Notes: generated by a model from the sequence alone, not told the origin. 47,396 bases of DNA from an uncultured Granulosicoccaceae bacterium (GCA_937922945.1 CAKZUP010000084.1:1-47396), one strand, 5' to 3'; shown: positions 16,655-25,164, counted from the stretch's first letter. Program-made: numbers and translations.

Positions 16655-17191
16655 ATGCAACTGGTAAAAACGGCATTCCATCCTGACATATCACCACAAG
16701 ATATAGTCGCAGAGAGTGATTTTACGCTCAAGCAACGCCATACCGCCCGTGGGATTATCGTTAAGGGTGAGGATATTCTATTACTGTATACCCGGCACTA
16801 CGACGACTATAGCTTACCCGGCGGTGGTATCGATGAAGGTGAGGATGAGATTGCTGGCCTGATACGCGAGCTGCGAGAAGAAACCGGAGCAACTGGTGTA
16901 CGCAATGTAGAGCCTTTTGCACGGTATGAAGAGTATCGGCCATGGTATAAATCCGATGCAGATATTATTCATATAATTTCTCACTGCTATAAATGCGATA
17001 TTGATGCGAAACGGGGAGAAACAGACTTTGAAACCTACGAAGTCAGCAATGGTATGCAATCATTATGGGTGAATATCCATGTTGCTATAGCGCACAACGA
17101 GCAAGTTATAAACAAAAGTGCCAAGAAAGGTCTTTCCATTGAACGGGAAACATTTCTGTTAAAAATGATAGCAAAGGAGTGCGTTGCTTAG
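16655..17191 (+). CDS. Nudix hydrolase
   Basis: 178 residues with an exact Nudix box: G57-x5-E63-x7-R71-E72 and on to E75-E76-x-G78. It binds Mg2+ and hydrolyses a nucleoside diphosphate linked to another group. The strand before the box (ARGIIVKGEDILLLYTRHYDDYSLPGG) is standard. The C-terminal 60 residues are unremarkable. It follows the isochorismatase gene closely on the same strand, possibly as a pair. Confidence 0.92.
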   Translation: MQLVKTAFHPDISPQDIVAESDFTLKQRHTARGIIVKGEDILLLYTRHYDDYSLPGGGIDEGEDEIAGLIRELREETGATGVRNVEPFARYEEYRPWYKSDADIIHIISHCYKCDIDAKRGETDFETYEVSNGMQSLWVNIHVAIAHNEQVINKSAKKGLSIERETFLLKMIAKECVA

Positions 17192-17240
17192 TTCAATTTA
17201 GCAACTGTTGAAGCCGCTGTGCGCTTATCCGCATGTACGG

Positions 17241-17268
17241 CTCAACTGGTACAACTCAATTGGTACTA
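17241..17268 (+). repeat. 14-bp direct tandem repeat, two copies
   Basis: CTCAACTGGTACAA (17241-17254) and CTCAATTGGTACTA (17255-17268) differ at two positions. They lie in the 129-base gap between the convergent Nudix and SDR genes; nothing else is seen there. Confidence 0.65.
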
Positions 17269-17320
17269 TAATTTTGGGTTTGCATTTCCGGTGGGTTACA
17301 GCAAGCGGGCTCTCAGGTGA

Positions 17321-18070
17321 TTACCGCAAAGAAGGCAAGCCCACACCCGTACTTTCAAATCCACCGTCTACGGCAATTACTTGGCCGGTAATGTAACTGG
17401 CTTTTTCAGAACAAAGAAAGGTGATAGCTTCAGCGATTTCCTGCTCGCTGCCATAACGGTTAAGAGGGATTGCGTCGTGATAGGCATCGATAATGTCCTG
17501 TGTGTGCACCGCGATAGATAGCTTGGTGCGAACCGGGCCGGGTGCAACGCAATTTGCTCTGACGTTGAATTCGCCAAGCTCAGCTGCCTGCTGTTGAGTT
17601 AAGTGGATAACGGCGGCCTTAGATGTGCCGTACGCGGTGCGCAGCGTGGATGCGCGAAGTCCTGAGATGCTGGCAATATTAACAATATTGCCCTGGCTGC
17701 GTTTTAGCGCTGGTATTGCGGCCTGAGAGCATAAGAATACGCCATCGAGGTTGGTCGCCATAACGCGCCGCCAAGTATCGAAGCTGGTGTCTTCAATTGG
17801 GCCAAAATCGGCTACTCCAGCGTTATTTACCAAGCTGTCGATACGTTCAAACCGTGCTTCGGTTTCAGCGATCATGGCGTTGACTTCTTCTGGTATCGAA
17901 ATATCGCAAGGCAACACCAACGTGTTTTTCAAACCCCGTGACGCAGACTCAAGTTCATCCTGATCGTTGTCGACCATAACAACATGCGCACCTTCGGATA
18001 GCAACTGATGCGTTGTGGCAAGACCAATACCACGCGCTGCCCCTGTTACTATGGCGACTCGTTCTATCAT
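17321..18070 (-). CDS. Short-chain dehydrogenase/reductase
   Basis: Classical SDR of about 249 residues: VTGAARGIG cofactor motif, NNAGVADFG, NIASISG with the catalytic serine, YGTSK as the Y-x-x-x-K pair, and the C-terminal YITGQVIAVDGGF. The ATG at 18070 is chosen over an upstream GTG at 18088 because GAGG lies 8 bases before it. It sits alone, convergent with the Nudix gene, and its substrate is unknown. The acidic residue after strand 2 (MVDND) predicts preference for NAD over NADP. Confidence 0.9.
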   Translation of the reverse strand: MIERVAIVTGAARGIGLATTHQLLSEGAHVVMVDNDQDELESASRGLKNTLVLPCDISIPEEVNAMIAETEARFERIDSLVNNAGVADFGPIEDTSFDTWRRVMATNLDGVFLCSQAAIPALKRSQGNIVNIASISGLRASTLRTAYGTSKAAVIHLTQQQAAELGEFNVRANCVAPGPVRTKLSIAVHTQDIIDAYHDAIPLNRYGSEQEIAEAITFLCSEKASYITGQVIAVDGGFESTGVGLPSLR

Positions 18071-18182
18071 GTTTCGAACCTCAATCACACGTTGTATTCT
18101 TTATTAGATACTGGCATGTTTAGGGTGCAATTGAAAGGGCTGACATGGTAGTTTGTAGCATCCTTGAAAAGTGTGCGATTCC

Positions 18183-18818
18183 ATGCTTGAACTGATACCT
18201 TATCTCTACGGCATTGTTGCCGCATACGCGATATTAATGGTTGGCTCACTGTCGCCCGGCCCTTCAGTTGCTTTGCTAATTGGTATTGCTACCAGTCAGG
18301 GGCGCACGCCTGCGTTGTGTGCAACTTTAGGTATTGCGTTCGGTAGCATGACCTTTAATATCTTAACAATGTTAGGTGTCGGATTATTGCTTGCGCAGGT
18401 GGCGTGGGCCTTAACGGTGCTGCGTATTTTAGGTGCAGCGTACCTTTTGTGGCTTGCGTATGGTGCCTTTAAACGTGCGAGTCATCCTCCTGTTCTAAAT
18501 CCCATAGTTGGAAACTCCAGATCGCTGTTGAATCAGTTCTTGGTTGGGTATTTGTTACAGGTGACCAATCCAAAGGCCATGGCTTTCTGGCTTGCTATTT
18601 CATCGGTTGGTGCGGTAGATGGTGCAAGCCTTACTGTTAAAGCTCTGTTTATAACGGGTGCGTTTTTAGTATCGTTCATCTGCCACGGTGCATGGGCTGT
18701 GCTGCTATCGGCAGATGCAATCCGATCTGCCTATGCCAGATGGCGTCGGTGGTTTGAGCTGTCGCTGGGCTGTTTTTTCGTTTATGCATCGTACCGGTTA
18801 TATTCATCGGTAGACTAG
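18183..18818 (+). CDS. LysE/RhtB-family amino-acid exporter
   Basis: About 211 residues, six membrane segments. SLSPGPSVALLIGIATSQGRTPALCATLGIAFG is the N-terminal LysE signature, and NPKAMAFWLAISSVGA the central one. An in-frame ATG 12 bases upstream (18171) is an alternative; neither has a strong ribosome-binding site. It is only distantly related to the exporter at 15260. The 210-base gap after it holds two inverted repeats but no gene. Confidence 0.88.
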   Translation: MLELIPYLYGIVAAYAILMVGSLSPGPSVALLIGIATSQGRTPALCATLGIAFGSMTFNILTMLGVGLLLAQVAWALTVLRILGAAYLLWLAYGAFKRASHPPVLNPIVGNSRSLLNQFLVGYLLQVTNPKAMAFWLAISSVGAVDGASLTVKALFITGAFLVSFICHGAWAVLLSADAIRSAYARWRRWFELSLGCFFVYASYRLYSSVD

Positions 18819-18942
18819 GCTGCCAATGCCTGTAATTACCTCTCTATCGCTACGTTTTCTGAGTTGTTGCGTCCTCGAGCTGATAATGCAGGCATTGCCA
18901 GGCTGGTTTATTGATTGCGAACACACTGTGTGCAAAACGGAC

Positions 18943-18978
18943 AAAGCTGCGCAAACAGCATCGACAAATAGCAGCTTT
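18943..18978 (+). terminator. Inverted repeat with short T-rich tail
   Basis: AAAGCTGC (18943-18950) pairs perfectly with GCAGCTTT (18971-18978) across a 20-base loop and is followed by GGTTTTA. It could terminate the LysE transcript, but the loop is long. A second pair, CAATGCCTG (18824-18832) and CAGGCATTG (18889-18897), lies upstream. Confidence 0.3.
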
Positions 18979-19029
18979 GGTTTTAGTCTGTGCATGCGCT
19001 AATACGATAGATTTAAGGAAAGCAAAACC

Positions 19030-20187
19030 ATGCTTGAAGAAGCACGAAAACGCACTCAACGGCTGCAGTTGTTGATGCAGCAAAAGGGAATTCAAAAAGC
19101 AATTTTCACAGACGAAAGTTCCATCGCGTATCTGGCGGGATTTTGGGGGTATCTGGGCATTGAGTTCGGTCGCCCAACCATGCTCATTGTCGATGCAGCC
19201 AATGCGCCCACGGTCATCACGCCGTTAATGGAATCAGAAATGGTTGGAGCCATGACATGGGTAGAAGATGTGCAAACCTGGGAAGATGCTGGTTCGCGGA
19301 CATGGGGGCGGGCCTTGGCCAATGCCGTGGGTCAGCAACCCGCTTCGCTGTGGATTGAAAGAAACTCAATCCCCGCCATTGTGCGTAACTTTATCGATGA
19401 AAATTATAAAGGCGTTCCACTGAATGATATTTCGCCTGTACTGGGTGAAATGCGCATGATTAAATCACCCTTCGAAATAATAATAATGAAGCAGGCGGGT
19501 GACATCGCCGGTGCCATGATGGCCGCCGCTCACGATTCACTTGAACAAGGTCGACAAGAGTATGAATCCGCCCTTGCTGTGATCGACGCGGGTTCGCGTA
19601 AAGCGGCGTCCTTCCTTACGGTGAATGGTTGGGAGCGATTTGTATCGCCTATGATTCATAATCTGCAAATTCTGCAAAGTGGTGCAGACTCTTCTATGGT
19701 GCATCGTCGCGCCAGCGTAAAAACCTATGAAAAGTTTGATCCGGTTTATTTTTGTTTTTGTAATATGGCGCAATTTAAACAGTACAAGTTGGGTTTCGAT
19801 CGAATGTTTCATATTGGCGATGTTACTGACAAAGCACGCGATGTTCAGGAAGCAGCAATTGAGGCTCAGCAAGCGGCTATCGCTATGATAAAGCCTGGCG
19901 TGGTGGCTGAAGATGTTGCTGCTGCTGCGAATGAAGTGTACACACGCCGAGGATATGAAACGGGTTATCGAACCGGGCGGTCCATTGGTGTTGCCTATCT
20001 GGAAGCGCCAGAATTGAAGAGCGGTGATAAAACTGTGCTACAAGCGGGAATGACGTTTGCCGTTGATGGCGGTATATCAATCGATGGCGAAGCTGCTGGT
20101 AGAATTGGAGACTCAATCGTGGTCACCGACACGGGGTGTGATTATATTACTAACTACCCGCGTGAAATACTGTTAAGTAAGCGTTAA
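19030..20187 (+). CDS. M24 'pita-bread' protein, creatinase-like, metal ligands lost
   Basis: 385 residues: an N-terminal creatinase-type domain (IAYLAGFWGYLGIEFGRPTML) and a C-terminal pita-bread domain. The five metal ligands of M24 aminopeptidases (Asp, Asp, His, Glu, Glu) are not conserved. The DxG region reads FDPVYFCFCNM, the histidine site TGRSIG, the first Glu site MTFAVDGG and the last RIGDSIVV. Creatinase itself works without metal, so a C-N hydrolase such as a creatinase-type enzyme is more likely than a peptidase. AAGGAAA precedes the ATG. A nitrilase gene follows, fitting amide or amidine breakdown. Confidence 0.82.
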   Translation: MLEEARKRTQRLQLLMQQKGIQKAIFTDESSIAYLAGFWGYLGIEFGRPTMLIVDAANAPTVITPLMESEMVGAMTWVEDVQTWEDAGSRTWGRALANAVGQQPASLWIERNSIPAIVRNFIDENYKGVPLNDISPVLGEMRMIKSPFEIIIMKQAGDIAGAMMAAAHDSLEQGRQEYESALAVIDAGSRKAASFLTVNGWERFVSPMIHNLQILQSGADSSMVHRRASVKTYEKFDPVYFCFCNMAQFKQYKLGFDRMFHIGDVTDKARDVQEAAIEAQQAAIAMIKPGVVAEDVAAAANEVYTRRGYETGYRTGRSIGVAYLEAPELKSGDKTVLQAGMTFAVDGGISIDGEAAGRIGDSIVVTDTGCDYITNYPREILLSKR

Positions 20188-20190
20188 AAG

Positions 20191-20234
20191 CCCTGAGTCT
20201 TGAACCCTGAGTCTTGAACCCCCTAAGCCTTGTA
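20191..20234 (+). repeat. 14-bp tandem repeat after the M24 stop codon
   Basis: CCCTGAGTCTTGAA is repeated exactly at 20191-20204 and 20205-20218; a third copy (20221-20234) matches at 11 of 14. A related AGAGTCTTGAG occurs again just before the nitrilase gene. Confidence 0.8.
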
Positions 20235-20271
20235 TGCCGAATTTTCAATACAGAGTCTTGAGTAAAGCGTC

Positions 20272-21084
20272 ATGAGCGTTATAGACGTTGTTGTCGCACA
20301 AAGTCCGGCTGAACTTGATGGCCCGGATGAAAGAGTCGATTGGCTTCGACAGGCGTTGAAACTGGAATCCATCAGTGGCGCAGACTTAATAGTGTTGCCC
20401 GAACTTTTTCTATCAGGCTATAACATCGGAGCAAAAGTCCAGCACTGGGCTGAGCCCTTCGATGGTGCTCAAGCGCAAGCCATTGCCGAACTGTGCAGGC
20501 AGCATGAAATTGCCATTCACTTTGGTTACCCAGAGCGTTTTGAAGGGCAGGTTTATAACTCGGCTTGCTGTTATGGAAAGGAGGGGCATCGGCTCGGTGG
20601 TCACCGTAAATTAGTGCTGCCACCGGGATATGAAGGCGATTATTTTGTCAGTGGCAATAACATCGAATTTTTTGAAATTAACGGATTAAAAATCGCCACC
20701 TTAATTTGCTACGATGCAGAGTTTCCCGAAACGGTTCGCCATGTAGCCCAGCGGGGCGCAGAGATCGTACTCGTACCCACTGCGTTATCCAGTCAATGGG
20801 CAGTGGTTGCGAATAATGTCATACCCACGCGGGCCTTCGAAAACGGTGTGTTTGTATGCTATGCCAACCATGCGGGTAGTGAAAACGGAACGCAATACCT
20901 TGGGTCGAGTTGTATTATTGATGCAGATGGCAGTGAACTGAAGAGGGCAGGTAGCGAGCCTGAGTTTCTACGCGCGGTATTGCGAAAAGAGCAAGTGCAT
21001 AAGGCGCAAGCCCGTTTGCCGTATTTACAAGACATGCAACAATTACCCACAAGCATGGCATCGGCGCATTGGCCAGAGTCTTAA
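20272..21084 (+). CDS. Carbon-nitrogen hydrolase (nitrilase superfamily amidase)
   Basis: 270 residues with the Glu-Lys-Cys triad: E44 in LPELFLSGYN, K113 in HRKLVLPPGYE and C146 in LICYDAEFPE. It hydrolyses a carbon-nitrogen bond of an amide, carbamoyl or nitrile compound. The motif order and length match the aliphatic amidase/omega-amidase-like branches rather than true nitrilases. It starts 84 bases after the creatinase-like gene and may act on its product or a related nitrogen compound. It is convergent with the CoA-ligase gene. Confidence 0.9.
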   Translation: MSVIDVVVAQSPAELDGPDERVDWLRQALKLESISGADLIVLPELFLSGYNIGAKVQHWAEPFDGAQAQAIAELCRQHEIAIHFGYPERFEGQVYNSACCYGKEGHRLGGHRKLVLPPGYEGDYFVSGNNIEFFEINGLKIATLICYDAEFPETVRHVAQRGAEIVLVPTALSSQWAVVANNVIPTRAFENGVFVCYANHAGSENGTQYLGSSCIIDADGSELKRAGSEPEFLRAVLRKEQVHKAQARLPYLQDMQQLPTSMASAHWPES

Positions 21085-21127
21085 TAATATCTGTCTGCTA
21101 ACGTCCACCATTTAAGCAATGGACTAT

Positions 21128-22915
21128 TTACACGCTGAATGTTTCAGTGTCAGATTCATACAGGGCTTGAATAATATCTTTATAGTTATCTCTTAACGCG
21201 CGCTGATTCAGGCTGCCTTTCTCGGTGACTTCGCCTTTCTCCAAACTGGGTGTGTGTTCGAGTACTTTTGCGCGCATGACCCGCGTTGCCGAGCCACTTG
21301 CTGTGCTTGCTGCCTTGGAAAGTCGTTCTTGTAGTGCAGCATTCAATTCATCGGGGCGCATATTGGTAGCCAAGGTCGATAGCAGTAACAGCGCACCCAG
21401 CTGGTTTTGATTCTCGCCGACAATAACGACATCGCTCACCAGCCCACCCAAGGCATCGACCAGTCCAGATCGAACTGCACCTACCGATACCCATGTTCCT
21501 GTAGCTAGCTTAAAATTCTCAGCCAAGCGTCCATCGAAGTAAAAACCACGTGAGTAGTCTTGCGGGTTGGCGGGGCGCAAGGCGTCACCGAGGCAGTAGA
21601 AACCTTCTTCGTCAAAGGCCTCGGCGCTTAGTGTCGGCTCGTTAAGATAGCCTGGCGTAATAGATGGGCCTTTCAGCCGTGCTTCCAGTTTTCCATCGGT
21701 AGGGACCAGCTTCATGGTTAGGCCGCGTGAAGGTACACCCACATTGCCTGCTGTGTGTTCGAGTTCGGTCCATGCCAACGCAAAAGGCGCAGTTTCTGTA
21801 GAGCCTAAACCTGTTGCCAGCAATATGTTTCTGCCGGTAACTTGTTTTCCGATTTGCATCAGCCTATCCCATGTGTGCTGAGCCATGCCGGCACCAGCGT
21901 AGAAAAGCATGTCTATGTTTGTATAGAATTTCCTTGCCAGCTCTCTGTCTTTCTCCAGCTCATCAACCAGTAAATCGAACCCGATAGGTACAGTGAAATA
22001 CCAGCTGCACGAAATATCACGTAAGTTGCGCGCCGTCTCTTCAAACTTACCACCTACCGGTCGGCCGTCGTCTATGTAGTAAGTGCCACCATTGGTCATC
22101 ACCATATAGAAGGTTTTGTTGCCGGCGGCCGTGTGGTTCCATGGCATCCAGTCGAGCACCACTGGAGGCTTGTGTTCCAGAAATCGATAGCAGTCGCGAA
22201 CCATGGCTTGCATAGCGCAAATCATGCGATTGGTATTAATAACTGCCTTCGGTGTTCCGGTTGAGCCTGATGTGAAAAGATACTTAACCACATGATCTGG
22301 CGTTACGCTCTTGCGCGCAGCAATGGCGTCATCAGGTGAATGCATTAATAATTGGTTGAATTCCACGGCGTTGGTTACGGCATTGCGTGCGGTGATAATG
22401 TTGCAATTGGCGGTGTCCACATGTGCAAGAGCGTCAGCGAACTTTTTGCCATCGTCGGCAAACACGGCGCCAGGATTCAGTAGAGCCAGAATGTTTTTGG
22501 CTTTAGCAGCCTTTGGAGACAACAACGAATATGCCGGTGATAGGGGCGCATAAGGAATACCCACATAAGCGCATGCGATGCCGAGTAAGGCATGCTCCAG
22601 ACTATTCTCAGACAGTATTAGAAGTGGTCGTTCTGGTCCGAGGCCCAGCGACAGAAGTGCAGCCCCCAACGCGTGCGCCTTGATTCGCGCTTGTTGATAG
22701 GTGATTGTTATCCAATCACCATCGTTTTCTCTTCTGGCTAACCAGATCTGTTCAGGTGTTGTGTCTGCCCATTTGTCCAGATAATCAGCCAGTGTTGGCA
22801 AGTGCGGGGCTAACTCGTCGACTTGCTTCATCAAGATGGTTCCATCATCCCGATGTTCATAAGAGAAGGTTGGATCCCAGAACAATGCGGGTGCCTGGCT
22901 AACCTCGGAAGGCAT
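21128..22915 (-). CDS. Feruloyl-CoA-synthetase-like hydroxycinnamate:CoA ligase
   Basis: AMP-forming ligase that activates an aromatic acid to its CoA thioester. About 595 residues; the ATG at 22915 is chosen because AGGAGA (22921-22926) lies 5 bases upstream, whereas the ATG at 22948 has none. LSENSLEHALLGIACAYVGIPYAP and SPAYSLLS are hallmarks of feruloyl-CoA synthetases. The phosphate loop is LFTSGSTGTPKA; GSTETAP and YCLGDALR are the later core motifs. A C-terminal EKGEVTEKGSLNQ region carries the catalytic lysine. It is divergent from the SDR-crotonase-MarR operon and shares its operator. Confidence 0.88.
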   Translation of the reverse strand: MPSEVSQAPALFWDPTFSYEHRDDGTILMKQVDELAPHLPTLADYLDKWADTTPEQIWLARRENDGDWITITYQQARIKAHALGAALLSLGLGPERPLLILSENSLEHALLGIACAYVGIPYAPLSPAYSLLSPKAAKAKNILALLNPGAVFADDGKKFADALAHVDTANCNIITARNAVTNAVEFNQLLMHSPDDAIAARKSVTPDHVVKYLFTSGSTGTPKAVINTNRMICAMQAMVRDCYRFLEHKPPVVLDWMPWNHTAAGNKTFYMVMTNGGTYYIDDGRPVGGKFEETARNLRDISCSWYFTVPIGFDLLVDELEKDRELARKFYTNIDMLFYAGAGMAQHTWDRLMQIGKQVTGRNILLATGLGSTETAPFALAWTELEHTAGNVGVPSRGLTMKLVPTDGKLEARLKGPSITPGYLNEPTLSAEAFDEEGFYCLGDALRPANPQDYSRGFYFDGRLAENFKLATGTWVSVGAVRSGLVDALGGLVSDVVIVGENQNQLGALLLLSTLATNMRPDELNAALQERLSKAASTASGSATRVMRAKVLEHTPSLEKGEVTEKGSLNQRALRDNYKDIIQALYESDTETFSV

Positions 22916-23043
22916 GTGATTCTCCTGATATAGCGAGCGAAAATCCATAACGCGGAAAGCTTACAACGTTAACCACCTCGCGCTGGCAACACGCATATTC
23001 ACCGCTGACTCTGGCGCGTGTTTCTAACGTGATATTGACGATT

Positions 23044-23071
23044 TTGACTACAAACATTATTGTTATATACT
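23044..23071 (+). promoter_or_regulatory. Strong sigma70 promoter of the aromatic catabolic operon
   Basis: TTGACT (23044-23049) and TATACT (23066-23071) are 16 bases apart, each matching consensus at five of six positions. Transcription would begin near 23078, giving a leader of about 27 bases before the ATG at 23105. Confidence 0.65.
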
Positions 23072-23083
23072 ATAACAATAATG
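23055..23083. promoter_or_regulatory. Perfect 13-bp inverted repeat: probable MarR operator
   Basis: CATTATTGTTATA (23055-23067) and TATAACAATAATG (23071-23083) are exact reverse complements around the 3-base spacer TAC. The dyad covers the -10 boxes of both divergent promoters. A MarR gene lies in the operon, and AT-rich dyads of this size are typical MarR-family sites. The regulator assignment is inference; the symmetry is seen. Confidence 0.75.
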
Positions 23084-23096
23084 TCATCCAAGTAAA
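23069..23096 (-). promoter_or_regulatory. Divergent promoter for the CoA ligase
   Basis: On the minus strand TTTACT (23096-23091) and TATAGT (23074-23069) are 16 bases apart. Its -10 lies in the same inverted repeat as the plus-strand -10. Confidence 0.45.
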
Positions 23097-23104
23097 TAAG
23101 CATC

Positions 23105-23866
23105 ATGATTATTGAAGAACACATTGCGGTTGTCTCGGGTGGAGCAAGCGGGCTCGGAGAAGCGACGGCTCGGCACTTCGCTGCTAAAGGTGGGCGAGTG
23201 GCCATTGTCGATTTCGATTTTGATCGAGCTCAAGTGGTTGCTGATGAAATCGGCGGTATGGCTGTCAGAACCGATGTGAGTGATGAAAAGTCTGTCGGGA
23301 ATGCTCTTGCAGAAATTGAGTCAACATTGGGCGTGCCGCGCGTGGCGGTTAACTGTGCAGGTGTCGGTATGGCTGCGCGTATTGTCGGCCGTGAAGGCAA
23401 ACCTTCATTCGATGTATTCCATAAAACCTTAAGCGTGAATTTGTTCGGTACTTATCATGTTATGACGCATGCTGCGGCTCGAATGATGGAACTCGACCCG
23501 CTTGATGATGGTGAGCGTGGTGTCATTATCAATACATCATCGGTTGCTTATGAAGATGGCCAGTTAGGGCAATCTGCTTATGCTGCATCGAAAGGTGCGA
23601 TTGCTTCAATGTGTTTACCGGCTGCACGCGAGTTTGCACGCGCTGGTATCAGAGTGGTGGCTATTGCACCGGGGTTGTTTAAAACCCCCATGATGGAAGG
23701 GTTGCCCGAAGAAGTAACCGATAAGATAACGGCCGATATTCCGTTCCCAGCACGATTGGGTGACCCAACTGAATTTGCGCAAATGGCGGAGCATATCGTT
23801 GTTAACCGATTTTTAAATGGCACCACTATCCGGCTCGATGGTGCTGTGCGATTACCGCCACGTTAA
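23105..23866 (+). CDS. 3-hydroxyacyl-CoA dehydrogenase, type II (HSD10-like SDR)
   Basis: Oxidises a 3-hydroxyacyl-CoA to the 3-ketoacyl-CoA with NAD. 253 residues: SGGASGLGEA cofactor motif, VNCAGVG, INTSSVAYEDG, YAASKGA as catalytic Y-x-x-x-K, then APGLFKTPMMEGLPEEV. The end, FPARLGDPTEFAQMAEHI and IRLDGAVRLPPR, is distinctive of the HSD10/type II class rather than generic SDRs. It is first in the plus-strand operon, directly behind the inverted-repeat promoter. In context it should act on a 3-hydroxy-3-arylpropionyl-CoA (inference, CouN-like role). Confidence 0.87.
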   Translation: MIIEEHIAVVSGGASGLGEATARHFAAKGGRVAIVDFDFDRAQVVADEIGGMAVRTDVSDEKSVGNALAEIESTLGVPRVAVNCAGVGMAARIVGREGKPSFDVFHKTLSVNLFGTYHVMTHAAARMMELDPLDDGERGVIINTSSVAYEDGQLGQSAYAASKGAIASMCLPAAREFARAGIRVVAIAPGLFKTPMMEGLPEEVTDKITADIPFPARLGDPTEFAQMAEHIVVNRFLNGTTIRLDGAVRLPPR

Positions 23867-23878
23867 GGGGGCTTACTC

Positions 23879-24652
23879 ATGTCGTCCAGCAATCAGTTCG
23901 TTGATATTGATGTGGTTGATCACATAGCCACGCTCACCATGAATCGGCCAGAGAAACGAAATGCATTGTGTGAAGCATTGGTCTCTGAATTGGAAGCGTT
24001 CTTCACAGCACCACCAAAAGAGGTTAGGGTGGTTATTCTGACAGGCACGCAAGGCCATTATTGTTCCGGGCTCGATTTATCCGAGCATGTACATCGCTCT
24101 GCAGAGGATAACTTTTATCACTCCCGCCATTGGCATGGGGTGATGGATAAAATTCAGTTTGGTGGTTTGGCAGTGGTGTCTGCCATGTTTGGGGCTGTTA
24201 TCGGTGGCGGATTGGAACTGGCTGCATCAACACACGTGCGTATAGCTGAAAAATCCACGTTGTTCCAATTACCTGAAGGGCGACGCGGGATTTTTGTTGG
24301 TGGCGGAGCAACAGCGCGAATAGGCAGATTACTAGGACCCGATCGTATGACTGAAATGATGCTAACCGGTCGGAAATACAATAGCGATGAAGGCCTGGCT
24401 CTTGGTCTGGCTCATTATTCCGTAGGTGAAGGCGAGGCTTTAGCGTTGGCGCAACAACTTGCCGGTAAAATTGCTCGTAACGCACCGCTGTCAAATTACC
24501 TGATGATTCAATCTATTGCACGTATCAATGATATGTCAGCCAGCGACGGCTTGTTTACCGAATCGTTATCCGCCGCGCTTGCGCAAACCACGCCAGATGC
24601 AGAAGAAGGTTTGAAAGCGTTTCTTGAAAAGCGTGCACCGCACTTTCGGTAA
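23879..24652 (+). CDS. Enoyl-CoA hydratase (crotonase family), cinnamoyl-CoA hydratase candidate
   Basis: 257 residues. GHYCSGLDLSEH and GAVIGGGLELAAS form the oxyanion-hole loops. The segment LPEGRRGIFVGGGATARIGRLLG keeps one glutamate but has VGGGA where typical hydratases have PGxGG. This variation favours a substrate-specialised hydratase over a generic fatty-acid one. An AAGGGGG ribosome-binding site lies 8 bases before the ATG, and the SDR ends 12 bases upstream. A hydratase-lyase of the Ech/Fca type is the alternative, but the neighbouring dehydrogenase argues for hydration without cleavage. Confidence 0.85.
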   Translation: MSSSNQFVDIDVVDHIATLTMNRPEKRNALCEALVSELEAFFTAPPKEVRVVILTGTQGHYCSGLDLSEHVHRSAEDNFYHSRHWHGVMDKIQFGGLAVVSAMFGAVIGGGLELAASTHVRIAEKSTLFQLPEGRRGIFVGGGATARIGRLLGPDRMTEMMLTGRKYNSDEGLALGLAHYSVGEGEALALAQQLAGKIARNAPLSNYLMIQSIARINDMSASDGLFTESLSAALAQTTPDAEEGLKAFLEKRAPHFR

Positions 24653-24663
24653 CGGGCTGGTCG

Positions 24664-25164
24664 TTGGCTACGGTGAAAGTTAAAATGAAAGCGAAGCATG
24701 AGAAAGCCTCGGCAGAGCAACCTGACTACAACTATGAAACATTAGATCGCTTTGTTGGCTATCACATGAAGCGTGCATTTAATGTAGTGCAGGCAGATTT
24801 AACGGAAACCTTAAAGTCTTTCGAACTGCGTATGCTGACCTACACGGCGCTGGTCCTCATTGTCGATAATCCGGATTTGAGTCAAACCCAACTTGCCGTT
24901 GCTATGGATATTGAGCGTGCAAACCTTGTGGTCATAGTGGATGAGTTGGAAAGACGCGAGCTCATTGTGCGTGACCATGTTCCCGGTGATCGCCGCGCTT
25001 ATGCTTTGAATGCAACGCTTGCCGGGCGACGCCTGTGTAAAAAAGCCGTTGCTGCGGTTGTGGCGCATGAAGAGCGTTTGTTTTCCGGCTTAAGTGTGAA
25101 AAAAAAAGCAGCATTGATCGAAGCTCTGTCCGATCTACACGTAAACGCAGAATCGAATGAATAA
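24664..25164 (+). CDS. MarR-family transcriptional regulator (CouR-like)
   Basis: 166 residues from TTG, or 159 from ATG at 24685; I consider the ATG likely. The winged helix-turn-helix is clear: LSQTQLAVAMDIERANLVVIVDELERRELIVRDHVPGDRRAYALNATLAGR, with the DRR wing motif. Long helices before and after form the dimer interface. Its place in an operon with a hydroxycinnamoyl-CoA ligase and hydratase resembles CouR, a MarR repressor released by p-coumaroyl-CoA. The likely target is the inverted repeat at 23055-23083, giving autoregulation. It overlaps the next gene by 8 bases. Confidence 0.88.
   Translation: MATVKVKMKAKHEKASAEQPDYNYETLDRFVGYHMKRAFNVVQADLTETLKSFELRMLTYTALVLIVDNPDLSQTQLAVAMDIERANLVVIVDELERRELIVRDHVPGDRRAYALNATLAGRRLCKKAVAAVVAHEERLFSGLSVKKKAALIEALSDLHVNAESNE

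Noticed and set aside
15993..20187. Creatine degradation cluster from the isochorismatase and creatinase-like genes
   Set aside because: The genes are 2.4 kb apart with unrelated genes and an opposite-strand SDR between them; the substrate of each is unproven.
21085..21127. Intrinsic terminator between nitrilase and CoA ligase
   Set aside because: Only a 5-bp CCATT/AATGG stem can be drawn and no T-run follows.
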